The translations under genes were made by a program, and so were the position numbers. Positions 26,033 to 33,741 of a DNA stretch of 33,741 nt are shown here, one piece after another. Position 1 is the first letter of the stretch; each line of letters begins with the position of its first letter. Below the pieces are notes generated by a model that worked only from the letters and a program-made list of their open reading frames with translations, was not told the DNA's origin and did no database searches. The DNA lies in NCBI GenBank assembly GCA_001804815.1, contig MHBI01000047.1, forward strand, positions 1-33,741, written 5' to 3'. This DNA is from Lentisphaerae bacterium GWF2_50_93 (GTDB lineage Bacteria; Verrucomicrobiota; Lentisphaeria; Victivallales; GWF2-50-93).

Positions 26033-27163
26033 TCAGCGCACCTCGATTCGGTCACGTGTCGCAATGGCTAACTCGTCCTCAGCGAAAATGGTCGGTACGA
26101 TATCTTCACCCTTGCGAGACAAACGAACCAACACGCCTGCTTCTGGCATCTCGGCGGCAGCCTTCTGGAACGCTTCAATAGAATCCCAGCTATGAGATGT
26201 TGCGAAAACCTGAATGCCCAACCGGCGCGACAACTTGAACACCGCCCTCCACGCATCCAACTGAACACTGTGATGTATACCGTTCTCAAACTCGTCAATG
26301 AGTAAGAGTCCTCCCTTCGCATTGACCAACGAAAGGACGATACCAAACAGACGATTCAGACCGTCTCCAAACGACCTAAGCGGTACGGGGCGAGGCAGGT
26401 GACTTGATCGAACAATAGCAGTACGTTGCTGTCGTGGCCCTTCTCCGCCGACCATCGAGACGGCTGAGATCTCCGGGTCAATGATCTTCAAGGCCTCGAC
26501 AACGTCCTTCTCGCGATCCGAGAGAGCGATATTGTCCCACAAAGCACCTAGCGTTGCGGTGCGTTCCCCTCCATATGGACTCACGAATACACATGGCAGG
26601 CTGGGTTCGTCACCAAAGTCGGAACGAAACGGACGTCCGCGATACGGATAGCGGCGAAAATTGTCCAGCGTAATGATGCGCTTTGAACCGTCTACCTCGA
26701 CGATCAAGGCCGGGATTCCTTCTCCTTCTCCGAAGAGGTTTCCCTGTTGTTGAGACACAAGCTTCCGTACACCTTCTTGATCTCGTTCCTCAGAAACCCA
26801 TGCAACCTGCAACGTCAGCGTCATTGAGCGTGGAACACCATTCGTTGAAATAGAAACCGGTTGAGGTTTGTCTGCAAGTTGTGGGAAACCGTTGAAAAGA
26901 CTTGAAATCTGGAGTAAGCCCTCGGCATCCAATGGGCGCATTGGATCTTCCGCCTCGCCGATGTCTTCCTCACGGTACCGCAGGATGTTGTTGATCACCG
27001 ATGGTGAGGCGTCTGAGGCCAGAATGCGCAGTGCTTCCAATACCGAAGACTTACCGGTATTGTTCCTCCCCGTGATTAGATTGACTTGGCCGAGACCATT
27101 AATCCTAAGTTGCCTGAGCGCCCGAAATCGCTCGATGGTCAAGGTGGCGATCTTCGGTTTCAT
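26033..27163 (-). CDS. OLD/AAA15-like ABC-type ATPase, probable defence sensor
   Basis: 376 residues from the ATG at 27163 (MKPKIATLTI), supported by GGGGA about 8 bases upstream; the open frame continues upstream without conserved residues. IERFRALRQLRINGLGQVNL and Walker A GRNNTGKS (32-39) are typical of the OLD/RecF-like group. Later come a signature-like SFGDGLNRLFGI, Walker B GGLLLIDEFENGIHH, and FATSHSWDSIEAF (H-loop equivalent). Such ATPases pair with separate effectors in phage defence (PARIS AriA/AriB, AbiL and Septu-like systems). By eye its Arg codons (CGT, CGA, CGG mixed in) differ from the AGG/CGC preference of flanking genes, suggesting acquisition. The exact system name is uncertain. 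Confidence 0.88.
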   Translation of the reverse strand: MKPKIATLTIERFRALRQLRINGLGQVNLITGRNNTGKSSVLEALRILASDASPSVINNILRYREEDIGEAEDPMRPLDAEGLLQISSLFNGFPQLADKPQPVSISTNGVPRSMTLTLQVAWVSEERDQEGVRKLVSQQQGNLFGEGEGIPALIVEVDGSKRIITLDNFRRYPYRGRPFRSDFGDEPSLPCVFVSPYGGERTATLGALWDNIALSDREKDVVEALKIIDPEISAVSMVGGEGPRQQRTAIVRSSHLPRPVPLRSFGDGLNRLFGIVLSLVNAKGGLLLIDEFENGIHHSVQLDAWRAVFKLSRRLGIQVFATSHSWDSIEAFQKAAAEMPEAGVLVRLSRKGEDIVPTIFAEDELAIATRDRIEVR

Positions 27164-27390
27164 AGACGGTCCCCTGTCGTTACAGCCTTTCTCATGGCTG
27201 ATACTGATAGAATTTTTGATTTTCATACTTGAGGAAAGATAGCCAGAGGTGGAGCATAAATCAAGTTTAGCAGGACAAAAAACCTCGGCTTTCCATCTCC
27301 CGACCACGCATATGAAATAGTGATGCGAACATTATATCCAAAATATTCGAGCTTCTCATCAACCTAATCATCCGTCATCATGCAAGGCGA

Positions 27391-27804
27391 CTAGAAGGGC
27401 AGTTTCGCCAGGAATACCATTATCCGGTGGGCCCAGGGTTCGGGAACTTTCTGAAGCTTGTCAATCTCCGCGTTTATCGCGTCGAGTTCGCCGCGGTCCA
27501 GCCAGATGCCTTCGCATTTGGTGCAGTATTCCAGGATGATCTCGGAATATGAAATGAAATTGACCTTCTTAAGCTTTATGTCATGGCAGCTTGGACAGTA
27601 GAAGTCAGAGATCCTGTCCTCCTCTATATGATCTACAGAACAGTATTCCAAATCGCCTTCATGGGGATGGGCTATCTTGTTGAGTTCGCCCTTGTGCAGC
27701 CATACGCCGTTGCATTTCGAGCAGAGTTCGACATTGACACCATCATGGACCTGCGGCTCAAGCTCACAGATTCCGCATTTCGGACATTTCAGATTACTCG
27801 CCAT
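27391..27804 (-). CDS. Double zf-TFIIB zinc-ribbon protein
   Basis: 137 residues with two copies of the zf-TFIIB-type ribbon: CPKCG...CSKCNGVWLHKGEL (about 7-42) and CPSCH...CTKCEGIWLDRGEL (about 69-107). The C-x2-C...C-x2-C-x-G-x-W-L-x-x-G-E-L signature is complete in both. The remaining tail (EPWAHRIMVFLAKLPF) is amphipathic. Such proteins are widespread and uncharacterised; zinc binding is secure, function is not. It lies between the ATPase gene and glycyl-tRNA synthetase on the same strand, 111 bases behind the latter. Confidence 0.88.
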   Translation of the reverse strand: MASNLKCPKCGICELEPQVHDGVNVELCSKCNGVWLHKGELNKIAHPHEGDLEYCSVDHIEEDRISDFYCPSCHDIKLKKVNFISYSEIILEYCTKCEGIWLDRGELDAINAEIDKLQKVPEPWAHRIMVFLAKLPF

Positions 27805-27915
27805 TCATATCTCCTGATTAAAAACCAGACAAAACACCACATAACGCTCAAAAAATATATACCACGAAACACACTAATCACACGAAAAAATCATATTTGT
27901 CAATTATAAATTTTT

Positions 27916-29247
27916 TCATAGAAAAAACTTATCCTGGAAATACTGCTTCAGCTTGTCTACGCCGATTCTCTCCTGGGTCATCGTATCCCTGTCGCGTACA
28001 GTCACGGCCTGGTCTTCCGCAGTCTGGAAATCGTAGGTCACGCAATAGGGTGTTCCTATCTCGTCCTGGCGGCGGTAGCGCTTGCCGATGCTGCCGGTCA
28101 CATCGAACTCGGCACGGAAATATTTCTTGAGGTTTGCAGACACTTTTCCGGCGGATTCCGACAGCTTGTTTGAAAGAGGCAGTACCGCGATCTGCACAGG
28201 TGCGAGCTTCGCAGGGAGATGCAGGACTATCCGGACGTCCTCCTCCATGCCTTCCTTCTTCGTGGCGGCGGTATCCTCATCGTAGGCATGGCAGAGAAGC
28301 GCAAGAACTGTCCTGTCGACGCCGACAGAAGTCTCGACGACTGTCGGCATGACCTTCCTGTTTTTCTCCTGCTCGAAATATTCCATGTTTTCGCCTGAGA
28401 ACTCCTGGTGGCGCGACATGTCCCAGGTTCCACGGTGGTGGACGCCTTCAAGCTCGCCCCAGCCGAACGGGAACTGGAACTCAATGTCGAGAGCGGCCTT
28501 TGCGTAATGGGCAAGCGTCTCATGCTCGTGGATCTTGATATCTTCGTCCTTGAATCCAAGGGTTTCCTTGTAATAGGCGATGCGTTCGTTCTTCCAATAC
28601 TCGTACCACTGCATGGAATCCTCTTCGAAACAGAAGAACTCCATTTCCATCTGGCTGAATTCACGGGAGCGGAATGTGAAGTTCCTAGGATTGATCTCGT
28701 TCCTGAAGGCCTTGCCGATCTGGGCTATCCCGAACGGAAGCTTCTTGCGGGCGGCGACCTTGACAAGATGGAAGTCTACGAAAATCGGCTGGCACGTCTC
28801 GGCGCGGAGATAGGCCACATGCTCCTCATCTGAAACCGGGCCGACGTAGGTCTTCATCATGAGGTTGAATTCGCGCGGCGGAGTGAGGTTCTTTGATCCG
28901 CACGCGGGGCACTTGGCCGGATCCTCCATCTGGTCGACGCGGTGGCGCGCCTTGCAGTCGCGGCAGTCGGTCATCATGTCGCCGAACTTGTCGAGGTGTC
29001 CGGAAGCCTTCCAGACCTTAGGATGGCAGATGACGGTGGAATCGAGGCCTTCGACATTGTCGCGTTTCTCGACCATTTCGTGCCACCAGTTCTTTTCGAC
29101 GGCGCGCTTGAGGGCGGTACCGTACGGGCCGTAGTCCCAGAACCCGTTTATTCCGCCGTATATCTCGGAGCTCTGGAATATGAAGCCCCTCCTCTTGCAG
29201 AGGGTCACTATTTTCTCCATCAGTTCAGGTGATTTTTTGTCAGTCAT
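27916..29247 (-). CDS. glyQS: Glycyl-tRNA synthetase, dimeric class II type
   Basis: 443 residues, the length of the bacterial alpha2 enzyme rather than the GlyQ/GlyS tetramer. FIFQSSEIYGGINGFWDYGP opens the catalytic core. A zinc-type knuckle (CRDC...CPAC, about 94-120) follows. Class II motif 2 is FRNEINPRNFTFRSREFSQM, and motif 3 is ETSVGVDRTVLALL. The C-terminal anticodon-binding domain (VQIAVLPLSNKLSESAGKVS, YRRQDEIGTPYCVTYD) completes it. It charges tRNA-Gly in the cytoplasm. ACGAGGA lies 8 bases upstream of the ATG. The type found here is common in PVC, spirochaete, Thermus and archaeal/eukaryotic lineages. Confidence 0.96.
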   Translation of the reverse strand: MTDKKSPELMEKIVTLCKRRGFIFQSSEIYGGINGFWDYGPYGTALKRAVEKNWWHEMVEKRDNVEGLDSTVICHPKVWKASGHLDKFGDMMTDCRDCKARHRVDQMEDPAKCPACGSKNLTPPREFNLMMKTYVGPVSDEEHVAYLRAETCQPIFVDFHLVKVAARKKLPFGIAQIGKAFRNEINPRNFTFRSREFSQMEMEFFCFEEDSMQWYEYWKNERIAYYKETLGFKDEDIKIHEHETLAHYAKAALDIEFQFPFGWGELEGVHHRGTWDMSRHQEFSGENMEYFEQEKNRKVMPTVVETSVGVDRTVLALLCHAYDEDTAATKKEGMEEDVRIVLHLPAKLAPVQIAVLPLSNKLSESAGKVSANLKKYFRAEFDVTGSIGKRYRRQDEIGTPYCVTYDFQTAEDQAVTVRDRDTMTQERIGVDKLKQYFQDKFFL

Positions 29248-29508
29248 AATAAATCCTCGTTTAAGGCATGTTCTTACGTTTTGAGCCGTGAAACCTACAC
29301 TCGGAGTGTCAATTTAGCAAAAGAACCAGCAAAGATTTTTGATATGACTGTAAAGCCTCAGCCTTTAGCTAGAGCCTCCTCGAAAAGGAGGTAGCACAGA
29401 CATTCCTGTCTGTGACGGAAAATGAAATTTGAATCCACAGACAGGAATGTCTGTGCTACTTTTAAGACAAATTTCATTTTGAGATTGCCTGACCTGCAAA
29501 CAATATCA
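29248..29508. other. Divergent intergenic region with nested palindromes
   Basis: It lies between glycyl-tRNA synthetase (minus) and the antitoxin-smpB operon (plus). Apart from the palindrome at 29391-29459, it contains AAAATGAAATTT (29420-29431), whose reverse complement occurs at 29469-29480. Two repeat families therefore overlap. No gene is seen. Confidence 0.5.
29391..29459. repeat. Perfect 24-bp inverted repeat made of two GTAGCACAGACATTC words
   Basis: The left arm 29391-29414 and right arm 29436-29459 are exact reverse complements over 24 bp with a 21-base spacer. Each arm is itself a hairpin (CACAGACA-TTCC-TGTCTGTG). The locus can fold as one long stem or as two small cruciforms. 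The same word occurs at 8797 and, diverged, at 7535. Confidence 0.93.
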
Positions 29509-29536
29509 TTGATAGTATTGCAAGCAGCACTATATT
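29509..29536 (+). promoter_or_regulatory. Candidate sigma-70-type promoter of the antitoxin-smpB-pcm operon
   Basis: TTGATA (29509-29514) and TATATT (29531-29536) are each one mismatch from consensus and are spaced by 16 bases, 23 bases ahead of the ATG at 29560. A second TATAAT lies at about 29543. This is a prediction by eye only. Confidence 0.4.
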
Positions 29537-29559
29537 TAACATTATAATTGAGACTAATC

Positions 29560-29823
29560 ATGAATGCATTATCAGCAAATGAACTCAGAACCCGTGGTAT
29601 TTCCACCCTGCATCTTCTGAACGGCGAGATCGAGGAGGCCATGATAACTGTCCGGGGCAGGGAAAAATATGTTGTCATGGCAGTAGAACAGTATAACTAT
29701 CTCCGTGAGTGCGAGCTTGAAGCCTTTCTTCTTGAGACGAAAAAAGATCTTGAAGATGGGAGCGTTATTCTCGAAAACGTGACAAAGCATATAAGAAGAA
29801 TAAAGGGAACTCTTAAAAGTTGA
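29560..29823 (+). CDS. Phd/YefM-like antitoxin without an adjacent toxin
   Basis: 87 residues from the ATG at 29560 (MNALSANELRTRGISTLHLL); a TTG four codons upstream is less likely. SANELRTRG is the Phd/YefM N-terminal DNA-binding start, and EEAMITVRGREKYVVMAVEQ followed by YNYLRECELEAFLLETKKDL matches the 'I-x-V-R-G-K-x-x-Y-V-V-M' core and toxin-binding helix of RelE-partner antitoxins. The expected RelE/ParE toxin is absent; smpB starts three bases after the stop codon. It may be a solitary regulator that autorepresses the smpB-pcm operon, or a TA remnant. Confidence 0.82.
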   Translation: MNALSANELRTRGISTLHLLNGEIEEAMITVRGREKYVVMAVEQYNYLRECELEAFLLETKKDLEDGSVILENVTKHIRRIKGTLKS

Positions 29824-29826
29824 CAT

Positions 29827-30276
29827 ATGGAAAAAATCCTTACAGAAAACCGTAAAGCGTTCCATGACTATCATATCCTCGACAGGTTTGAGGCCGGGAT
29901 AGAGCTGAAGGGGACGGAAGTGAAGAGCTGCCGGGCGCGCACGATCTCACTGAACGACGCCTATGCGAAAACCGAGGATTATGAACTGTTCCTGTACAAC
30001 AGCCATATTGCAGTGTACGAGCACGGGAACATCTACAACCATGAACCCCTCAGGAAGCGCAAGCTCCTGCTGCACAAGCGCGAAATACGCAAGCTCATCC
30101 AGGCGACCAGGGAAAAAGGCAATACGATCATACCCCTTAAATTCTATCTTAAAAACGGAATGGTAAAGGTCGAAATTGCCATCGCCAAAGGAAAGACCCA
30201 CGGAGACAAACGAGAGACCCTCAAGAGAAAACAGTCCGACATGGAGATGAAGCGCGCAATTTCCTCGAGGAAATAA
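29827..30276 (+). CDS. smpB: SsrA-binding protein SmpB
   Basis: 149 residues, the usual length. ENRKAFHDYHILDRFEAGIE, then LKGTEVKSCRARTISLNDAY, EPLRKRKLLLHKREIRKL, TIIPLKFYLKNGMVKVEIAI, AKGKTHGDKRETLKRK and the basic C-terminal tail (MEMKRAISSRK) are all family hallmarks. SmpB delivers tmRNA to stalled ribosomes for trans-translation. It starts three bases after the antitoxin gene and overlaps pcm by one base. The tmRNA gene itself is not visible in the window. Confidence 0.97.
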   Translation: MEKILTENRKAFHDYHILDRFEAGIELKGTEVKSCRARTISLNDAYAKTEDYELFLYNSHIAVYEHGNIYNHEPLRKRKLLLHKREIRKLIQATREKGNTIIPLKFYLKNGMVKVEIAIAKGKTHGDKRETLKRKQSDMEMKRAISSRK

Positions 30277-30971
30277 TGATTAAACCTATTGACAACTTCA
30301 TCGACTATGGAGCCCTCAGCGCGGATGACAGGAAGGCCATGGTTGAGACACAGCTCGTGCCCCGCGGCATCAAGGATCCGAATGTGCTGGACGCCTTCAT
30401 GAACGTACCACGCGAATGCTTTGTGATCGAGGAATATCTGAAAAGCGCATATGACGACTGCCCTCTCCCCATAATCGAGAACCAGACCATTTCGCAGCCA
30501 TACATGGTTGCAGTGATGACCGAGCTCCTCGAACTCAGCGATGAAGATCTTTCCGCAGGCGTTAAAATCCTTGAGATCGGAACCGGCGCCGGATACCAGG
30601 CCGCGATACTGGCGCACATGGGATGCAGGGTGGCAAGCGTCGAACGCATACCGAAAGTTGCGGATTTCGCAGTTATAAATCTTAAAAAAGTCCCATATGG
30701 GCAGCGGGTCGAGGTATACGTCGGAGATGGCACTGAGGGCTGGCCTGAGGAGGCGCCATTCGACGGGATAATAGTGACAGCCGCCTCTCCGAAGATCCCC
30801 ACCGCCCTGCTCCAGCAGCTGAAGGTCGGAAGAAAACTCGTAATCCCGTGCGGCAACCTCATGGTCCAGCAGCTCCTGCAGGTGGTCAAACTTCCGAACG
30901 ACATCAGGATCAACCGCCATACCGGATGCAGGTTCGTGCCGCTGATCGGGAAGGATGGATTCCAGGAGTAG
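30276..30971 (+). CDS. pcm: Protein-L-isoaspartate O-methyltransferase
   Basis: 231 residues. The start overlaps the smpB stop (TAATG), so translation is coupled. MVETQLVPRGIKDPNVLDAF and VPRECFV are the family N-terminus. The IENQTISQPYMVAVMTELLE substrate segment precedes the SAM-binding motif VKILEIGTGAGYQAAILAHM. PFDGIIVTAASPKIPTALLQ and VGRKLVIPCG follow. The enzyme methylates L-isoaspartyl residues so that damaged proteins can be repaired. A GCCGGCGTCTCGCCGGC dyad follows the stop codon. Confidence 0.96.
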   Translation: MIKPIDNFIDYGALSADDRKAMVETQLVPRGIKDPNVLDAFMNVPRECFVIEEYLKSAYDDCPLPIIENQTISQPYMVAVMTELLELSDEDLSAGVKILEIGTGAGYQAAILAHMGCRVASVERIPKVADFAVINLKKVPYGQRVEVYVGDGTEGWPEEAPFDGIIVTAASPKIPTALLQQLKVGRKLVIPCGNLMVQQLLQVVKLPNDIRINRHTGCRFVPLIGKDGFQE

Positions 30972-30977
30972 GGGAAC

Positions 30978-31213
30978 GCCGGCGTCTCGCCGGCAATTCA
31001 ATAGAACCGGAGAATCGGCGATGGGGCGAAACGGCGATTGAAAGACTCGATGAAAATGTACATCGAACATTCAACATCGAACGTCCAACATCGAATGAAA
31101 ATAATGAGTGCTTGTGGAAGATAAGAATTAAAATATCCGCTCATCTGCTTTTCAAAGCCTGGAATTTATCTTCCCTCCTTTGCGTTATTCGCAGTTAAAC
31201 CTATCTTATCCGT
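30978..31213. repeat. Spacer with a GCCGGC dyad and CATCGAACATTCAA array
   Basis: GCCGGCGTCTCGCCGGC (30978-30994) is a short hairpin six bases after the pcm stop. The stretch 31060-31098 iterates CATCGAACATTCAACATCGA-type words, the same text style found inside hemW. No gene is seen. No Shine-Dalgarno precedes the recD2 start at 31214. Confidence 0.65.
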
Positions 31214-33439
31214 ATGGATGAATTAAATCTGACAAATTCAGCTGGCAAGCAGGAACATGGACACCTTCTCGACCATACCCTGCGCGGCGAAATAAAGAAT
31301 GTCGTATACACGAGCGACGACGAGACTTATACTGTCTTGAAGCTTATCGATTCGAAAGGGGCAGAACACGTAGTCGTCGGTCCAATTACCGGTGCCTACG
31401 CCGGGCAGGGAATAGAATTAAGCGGCATCTGGGAAAACCACCGCGAACATGGCCGCCAGTTCAAGGCCAAATCCTACAAGTACATCCTTCCAAGCTCCGC
31501 TGATGGCATCAAGCGCTACCTGTCATCAGGCCTCATCCCGGGCATCGGCCCGAAATACGCGGAGGCGATAGTGAACAAGTTCGGGGATAAGACGCTCGAT
31601 GTCCTCGACAACTATTCCGGCAGGCTGAATGAAATTCCCGGACTGGGGAAGAAACGGGTCGAGATGGTCAAGACAGCCTGGAAGGAGCATGAACAGAAAC
31701 GCGATATCTTCATCTTCCTCCAGAGCCTCGGAATAAGCACCGCCTACGCAGTGAGGATCTACAAGGTCTACGGGGACAAGTCCCCCCAGGTTGTGAGGGA
31801 GAATCCATACCGGCTCGCTGAAGATGTCGATGGGATGGGATTCATAATGTCGGACAAGATCGGTGCAAGCCTCGGCCTCCAGAAGACCGATGATGCGAGG
31901 CTTTCTTCCGGAATCCTCTATTCCCTGAACCGGCTGGGTGAGGCAGGACATGTCTGCTATCCGGAATCGGAATTCATCAAGAACACCTCGAAGCTCCTGG
32001 ATGTCGAGGAGAGCCATGCATCACGGGGGCTGGACATAGCCATTGAAAAAGGATATGCTGTCAAGGAAACCATAGACGGGACTTCCGACGGCGTTCTCGC
32101 CAGGAAGATGATCTACAGTTCCTACCTCTACAACGCCGAAAAGGAGTTGTCGATACTGATCGCCAAGCTGAGCAATGTCAAAATCCATCACGGCCAGAAA
32201 ATAAAGGATGCAATCCCGGACTCCAAGATACATTTCAATCCCGGACAGCTCGAGGCAGTTACAAGCGTATCCAATTTTCCCTTGAGCATAATCACCGGGG
32301 GCCCAGGGGTCGGAAAGACAACCGTAGTCGGTGAGATAGTAAGGCATGCGAAGATCGCAAGGCTGAAAGTCTATCTGGCGGCGCCGACCGGACGCGCCTC
32401 GAAGCGACTCAGCGAATCATGCAGGTCGATTGCGATGACGATCCACAGGATGCTGAAATGGGAGCCTGCAAAGAGGAGCTTCTATTATGGCTCGAAAAAC
32501 GCGCTGCCCTGCGACCTTCTGATCGTCGATGAGGTTTCAATGCTCGACATACCGCTCGCGCTCTACCTCTTCAGGGCTGTAGCGCAGGGTACGACAGTCG
32601 TGATGGTCGGTGATTCCGACCAGCTTCCATCCGTCGGACCCGGTACTTTCCTGGCCGACATGATCATGTCCGGAAAGGCCAAGGTCACGCATCTTACGCA
32701 GATCTACCGCCAGAAGGAGGGAAGCAGGATAATAACAAACGCCCATGCTGTGAACGCCGGCCGCCTGCCGGACATAAGCCCGGTTCCAAAGAATGTCCTG
32801 ACCGATTTCTACTGGATAGAACAGGACGAGCCTGAACAGGTGCTCAGGACGATCACCGAAATGGTCCGTGACAGGATCCCTAAGAGATTCGGTTTCAATC
32901 CCATGCAGGACATACAGGTGCTGAGTCCGATGAACCGCGGTTCATGTGGTACGATAGCCCTCAACAGGGCACTGCAGGCCGAACTGAATCCAGAAGACAA
33001 GCACCGCTTCCATTTCACTTTTGGGGACCAGATATACAGATCCGGCGACAGGGTCATGCAGACCTCTAACAATTATGACAAGGGGGTTTTCAACGGCGAC
33101 ATGGGCCGGATCGCCGGCATAATGCATGAGGACAAGAAATTCCGGGTCGCATTTGAAGGAAACATGGTCGACTATGATTTCATAGAGGCCGACCAGCTGA
33201 ATCTCGCCTACGCGATAACCGTCCACAAGTCGCAGGGCAGCGAATTTCCCGTGGTGATAATTCCGCTTCTGACCCAGCATTTCATGATGCTCCAGAAGAA
33301 CCTGCTCTACACTGGAATGACGCGTGCGAAGAAGCTGCTGGTGATCATCGGCTGCAAGAAGGCGCTTGCGATGGCCGTAAACAACACGAGGCTTGAACCG
33401 AGATTCTCGATGCTTCTGGACAGGCTGAAGAAAACCTGA
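31214..33439 (+). CDS. recD2: RecD2-type ATP-dependent DNA helicase
   Basis: 741 residues. The N-terminal OB-like part (GEIKNVVYTSDDETYTVLKL) and tandem helix-hairpin-helix elements (GLIPGIGPKYAEAIVNKFG, LNEIPGLGKKRVEMVK; about 97-155) mark RecD2, not RecBCD RecD. The helicase core has GGPGVGKTT (Walker A, about 363-371), VDEVSMLD, VGDSDQLPSVGPG and the C-terminal YAITVHKSQGSEFPVVI plus LYTGMTRAKKLLVIIG. RecD2 unwinds DNA 5' to 3' and acts in replication-fork and mismatch or oxidative-damage repair without RecB/RecC. It is slightly longer than many homologues but has no obvious extra domain. Confidence 0.95.
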   Translation: MDELNLTNSAGKQEHGHLLDHTLRGEIKNVVYTSDDETYTVLKLIDSKGAEHVVVGPITGAYAGQGIELSGIWENHREHGRQFKAKSYKYILPSSADGIKRYLSSGLIPGIGPKYAEAIVNKFGDKTLDVLDNYSGRLNEIPGLGKKRVEMVKTAWKEHEQKRDIFIFLQSLGISTAYAVRIYKVYGDKSPQVVRENPYRLAEDVDGMGFIMSDKIGASLGLQKTDDARLSSGILYSLNRLGEAGHVCYPESEFIKNTSKLLDVEESHASRGLDIAIEKGYAVKETIDGTSDGVLARKMIYSSYLYNAEKELSILIAKLSNVKIHHGQKIKDAIPDSKIHFNPGQLEAVTSVSNFPLSIITGGPGVGKTTVVGEIVRHAKIARLKVYLAAPTGRASKRLSESCRSIAMTIHRMLKWEPAKRSFYYGSKNALPCDLLIVDEVSMLDIPLALYLFRAVAQGTTVVMVGDSDQLPSVGPGTFLADMIMSGKAKVTHLTQIYRQKEGSRIITNAHAVNAGRLPDISPVPKNVLTDFYWIEQDEPEQVLRTITEMVRDRIPKRFGFNPMQDIQVLSPMNRGSCGTIALNRALQAELNPEDKHRFHFTFGDQIYRSGDRVMQTSNNYDKGVFNGDMGRIAGIMHEDKKFRVAFEGNMVDYDFIEADQLNLAYAITVHKSQGSEFPVVIIPLLTQHFMMLQKNLLYTGMTRAKKLLVIIGCKKALAMAVNNTRLEPRFSMLLDRLKKT

Positions 33440-33741
33440 AATTAAGTCACTGCCATCCCATGGATTATTGGATTGCTGCAAATCAAAGAGTTATGCAAAA
33501 TCTGCCACTCGAGAAAAATCCAAAATGCCTGTTTAAAATATTTACTGGAAATCCAGCGAGCTGATTTCAAAACTACTGAAAACGGCTGTTGCGGCAATAT
33601 ACTCCGTTGGAGTTCACAACTTTAGTGTGTCTTGGTATTAAATAGGTTACGCACGCTAAAGACCTTATGTTAAACATAGAATAGTTAGAAAAAGCCTTCT
33701 CCCTTCTTAAATTATAACAGCTTAAGAAAAAGAAAGGAGAA
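33440..33741 (+). other. Spacer ending in a ribosome-binding site for a gene beyond the window
   Basis: No gene is seen. GGATTATTGGATTGCTG (~33462) is a copy of the array words at 6889. A TATGTT-A-AACATA dyad (33666-33678) could be an operator. The window ends AAAGAAAGGAGAA, a strong Shine-Dalgarno, so another plus-strand gene probably starts within a few bases of the right edge. Confidence 0.5.

Noticed and set aside
29248..29390. T-box leader upstream of glycyl-tRNA synthetase.
   Set aside because: No AGGGUGGNACCGCG T-box sequence or specifier-loop structure is visible.

Overview
The window looks like a chromosomal segment of a Gram-negative (diderm) bacterium. It carries the lipid A gene lpxD behind an OmpH/Skp-type periplasmic chaperone, an MsbA-like ABC exporter, a lipoprotein and large secreted proteins. 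Intergenic spacers packed with short palindromic 'words' and pentamer/octamer arrays, a dimeric glycyl-tRNA synthetase and an extra EF-G paralogue recall Lentisphaerota/PVC-type or candidate-phylum groundwater genomes. That placement is inference; no 16S or other decisive marker is present.

Layout. (1) 1-5582, minus strand: two secreted proteins, an ice-binding (DUF3494) protein with near-identical C-terminal repeats that runs off the left edge, and a seven-bladed-propeller/fibronectin-III protein ending at a strong terminator. (2) 5855-8640: HEAT-repeat membrane protein, GNAT acetyltransferase and a convergent CbpA/DnaJ-type co-chaperone. (3) 8641-10816: a gene-poor mosaic of repeats. It holds two tandem ~134-bp structured elements, an integrase remnant, a small GIY-YIG gene between perfect 38-bp direct repeats, and tRNA-Ala(GGC). 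(4) 10970-15386: exodeoxyribonuclease III, an MsbA-like exporter and a three-His-box fatty acid desaturase. (5) 15484-25301, all plus strand: a small antitoxin-like ORF, then skp/ompH-lpxD-TPR protein-mutL-zinc-ribbon membrane protein-EF-G paralogue-lipoprotein-hemW. (6) 25402-27163, minus strand: a tightly coupled OLD-like ATPase plus TOPRIM/DUF3226 pair that looks like an acquired defence module. (7) 27391-29247, minus strand: double zinc-ribbon protein and glycyl-tRNA synthetase. (8) 29560-30971, plus strand: Phd-like antitoxin-smpB-pcm operon. (9) 31214-33439: RecD2 helicase.

Functional themes are envelope biogenesis (Skp, LpxD, exporter), DNA repair (Xth, MutL, RecD2), translation quality control (SmpB, EF-G paralogue, GlyRS) and protein repair or folding (Pcm, DnaJ-like). 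The ice-binding protein and desaturase together hint at life in the cold.

The most unusual observations are: the ATPase/TOPRIM pair; invasion of the hemW reading frame by the same low-complexity text that fills the intergenic spacers; a tandem three-way-junction repeat; nested perfect palindromes from a dispersed GTAGCACAGACATTC family; and an orphan antitoxin at the head of the smpB operon.
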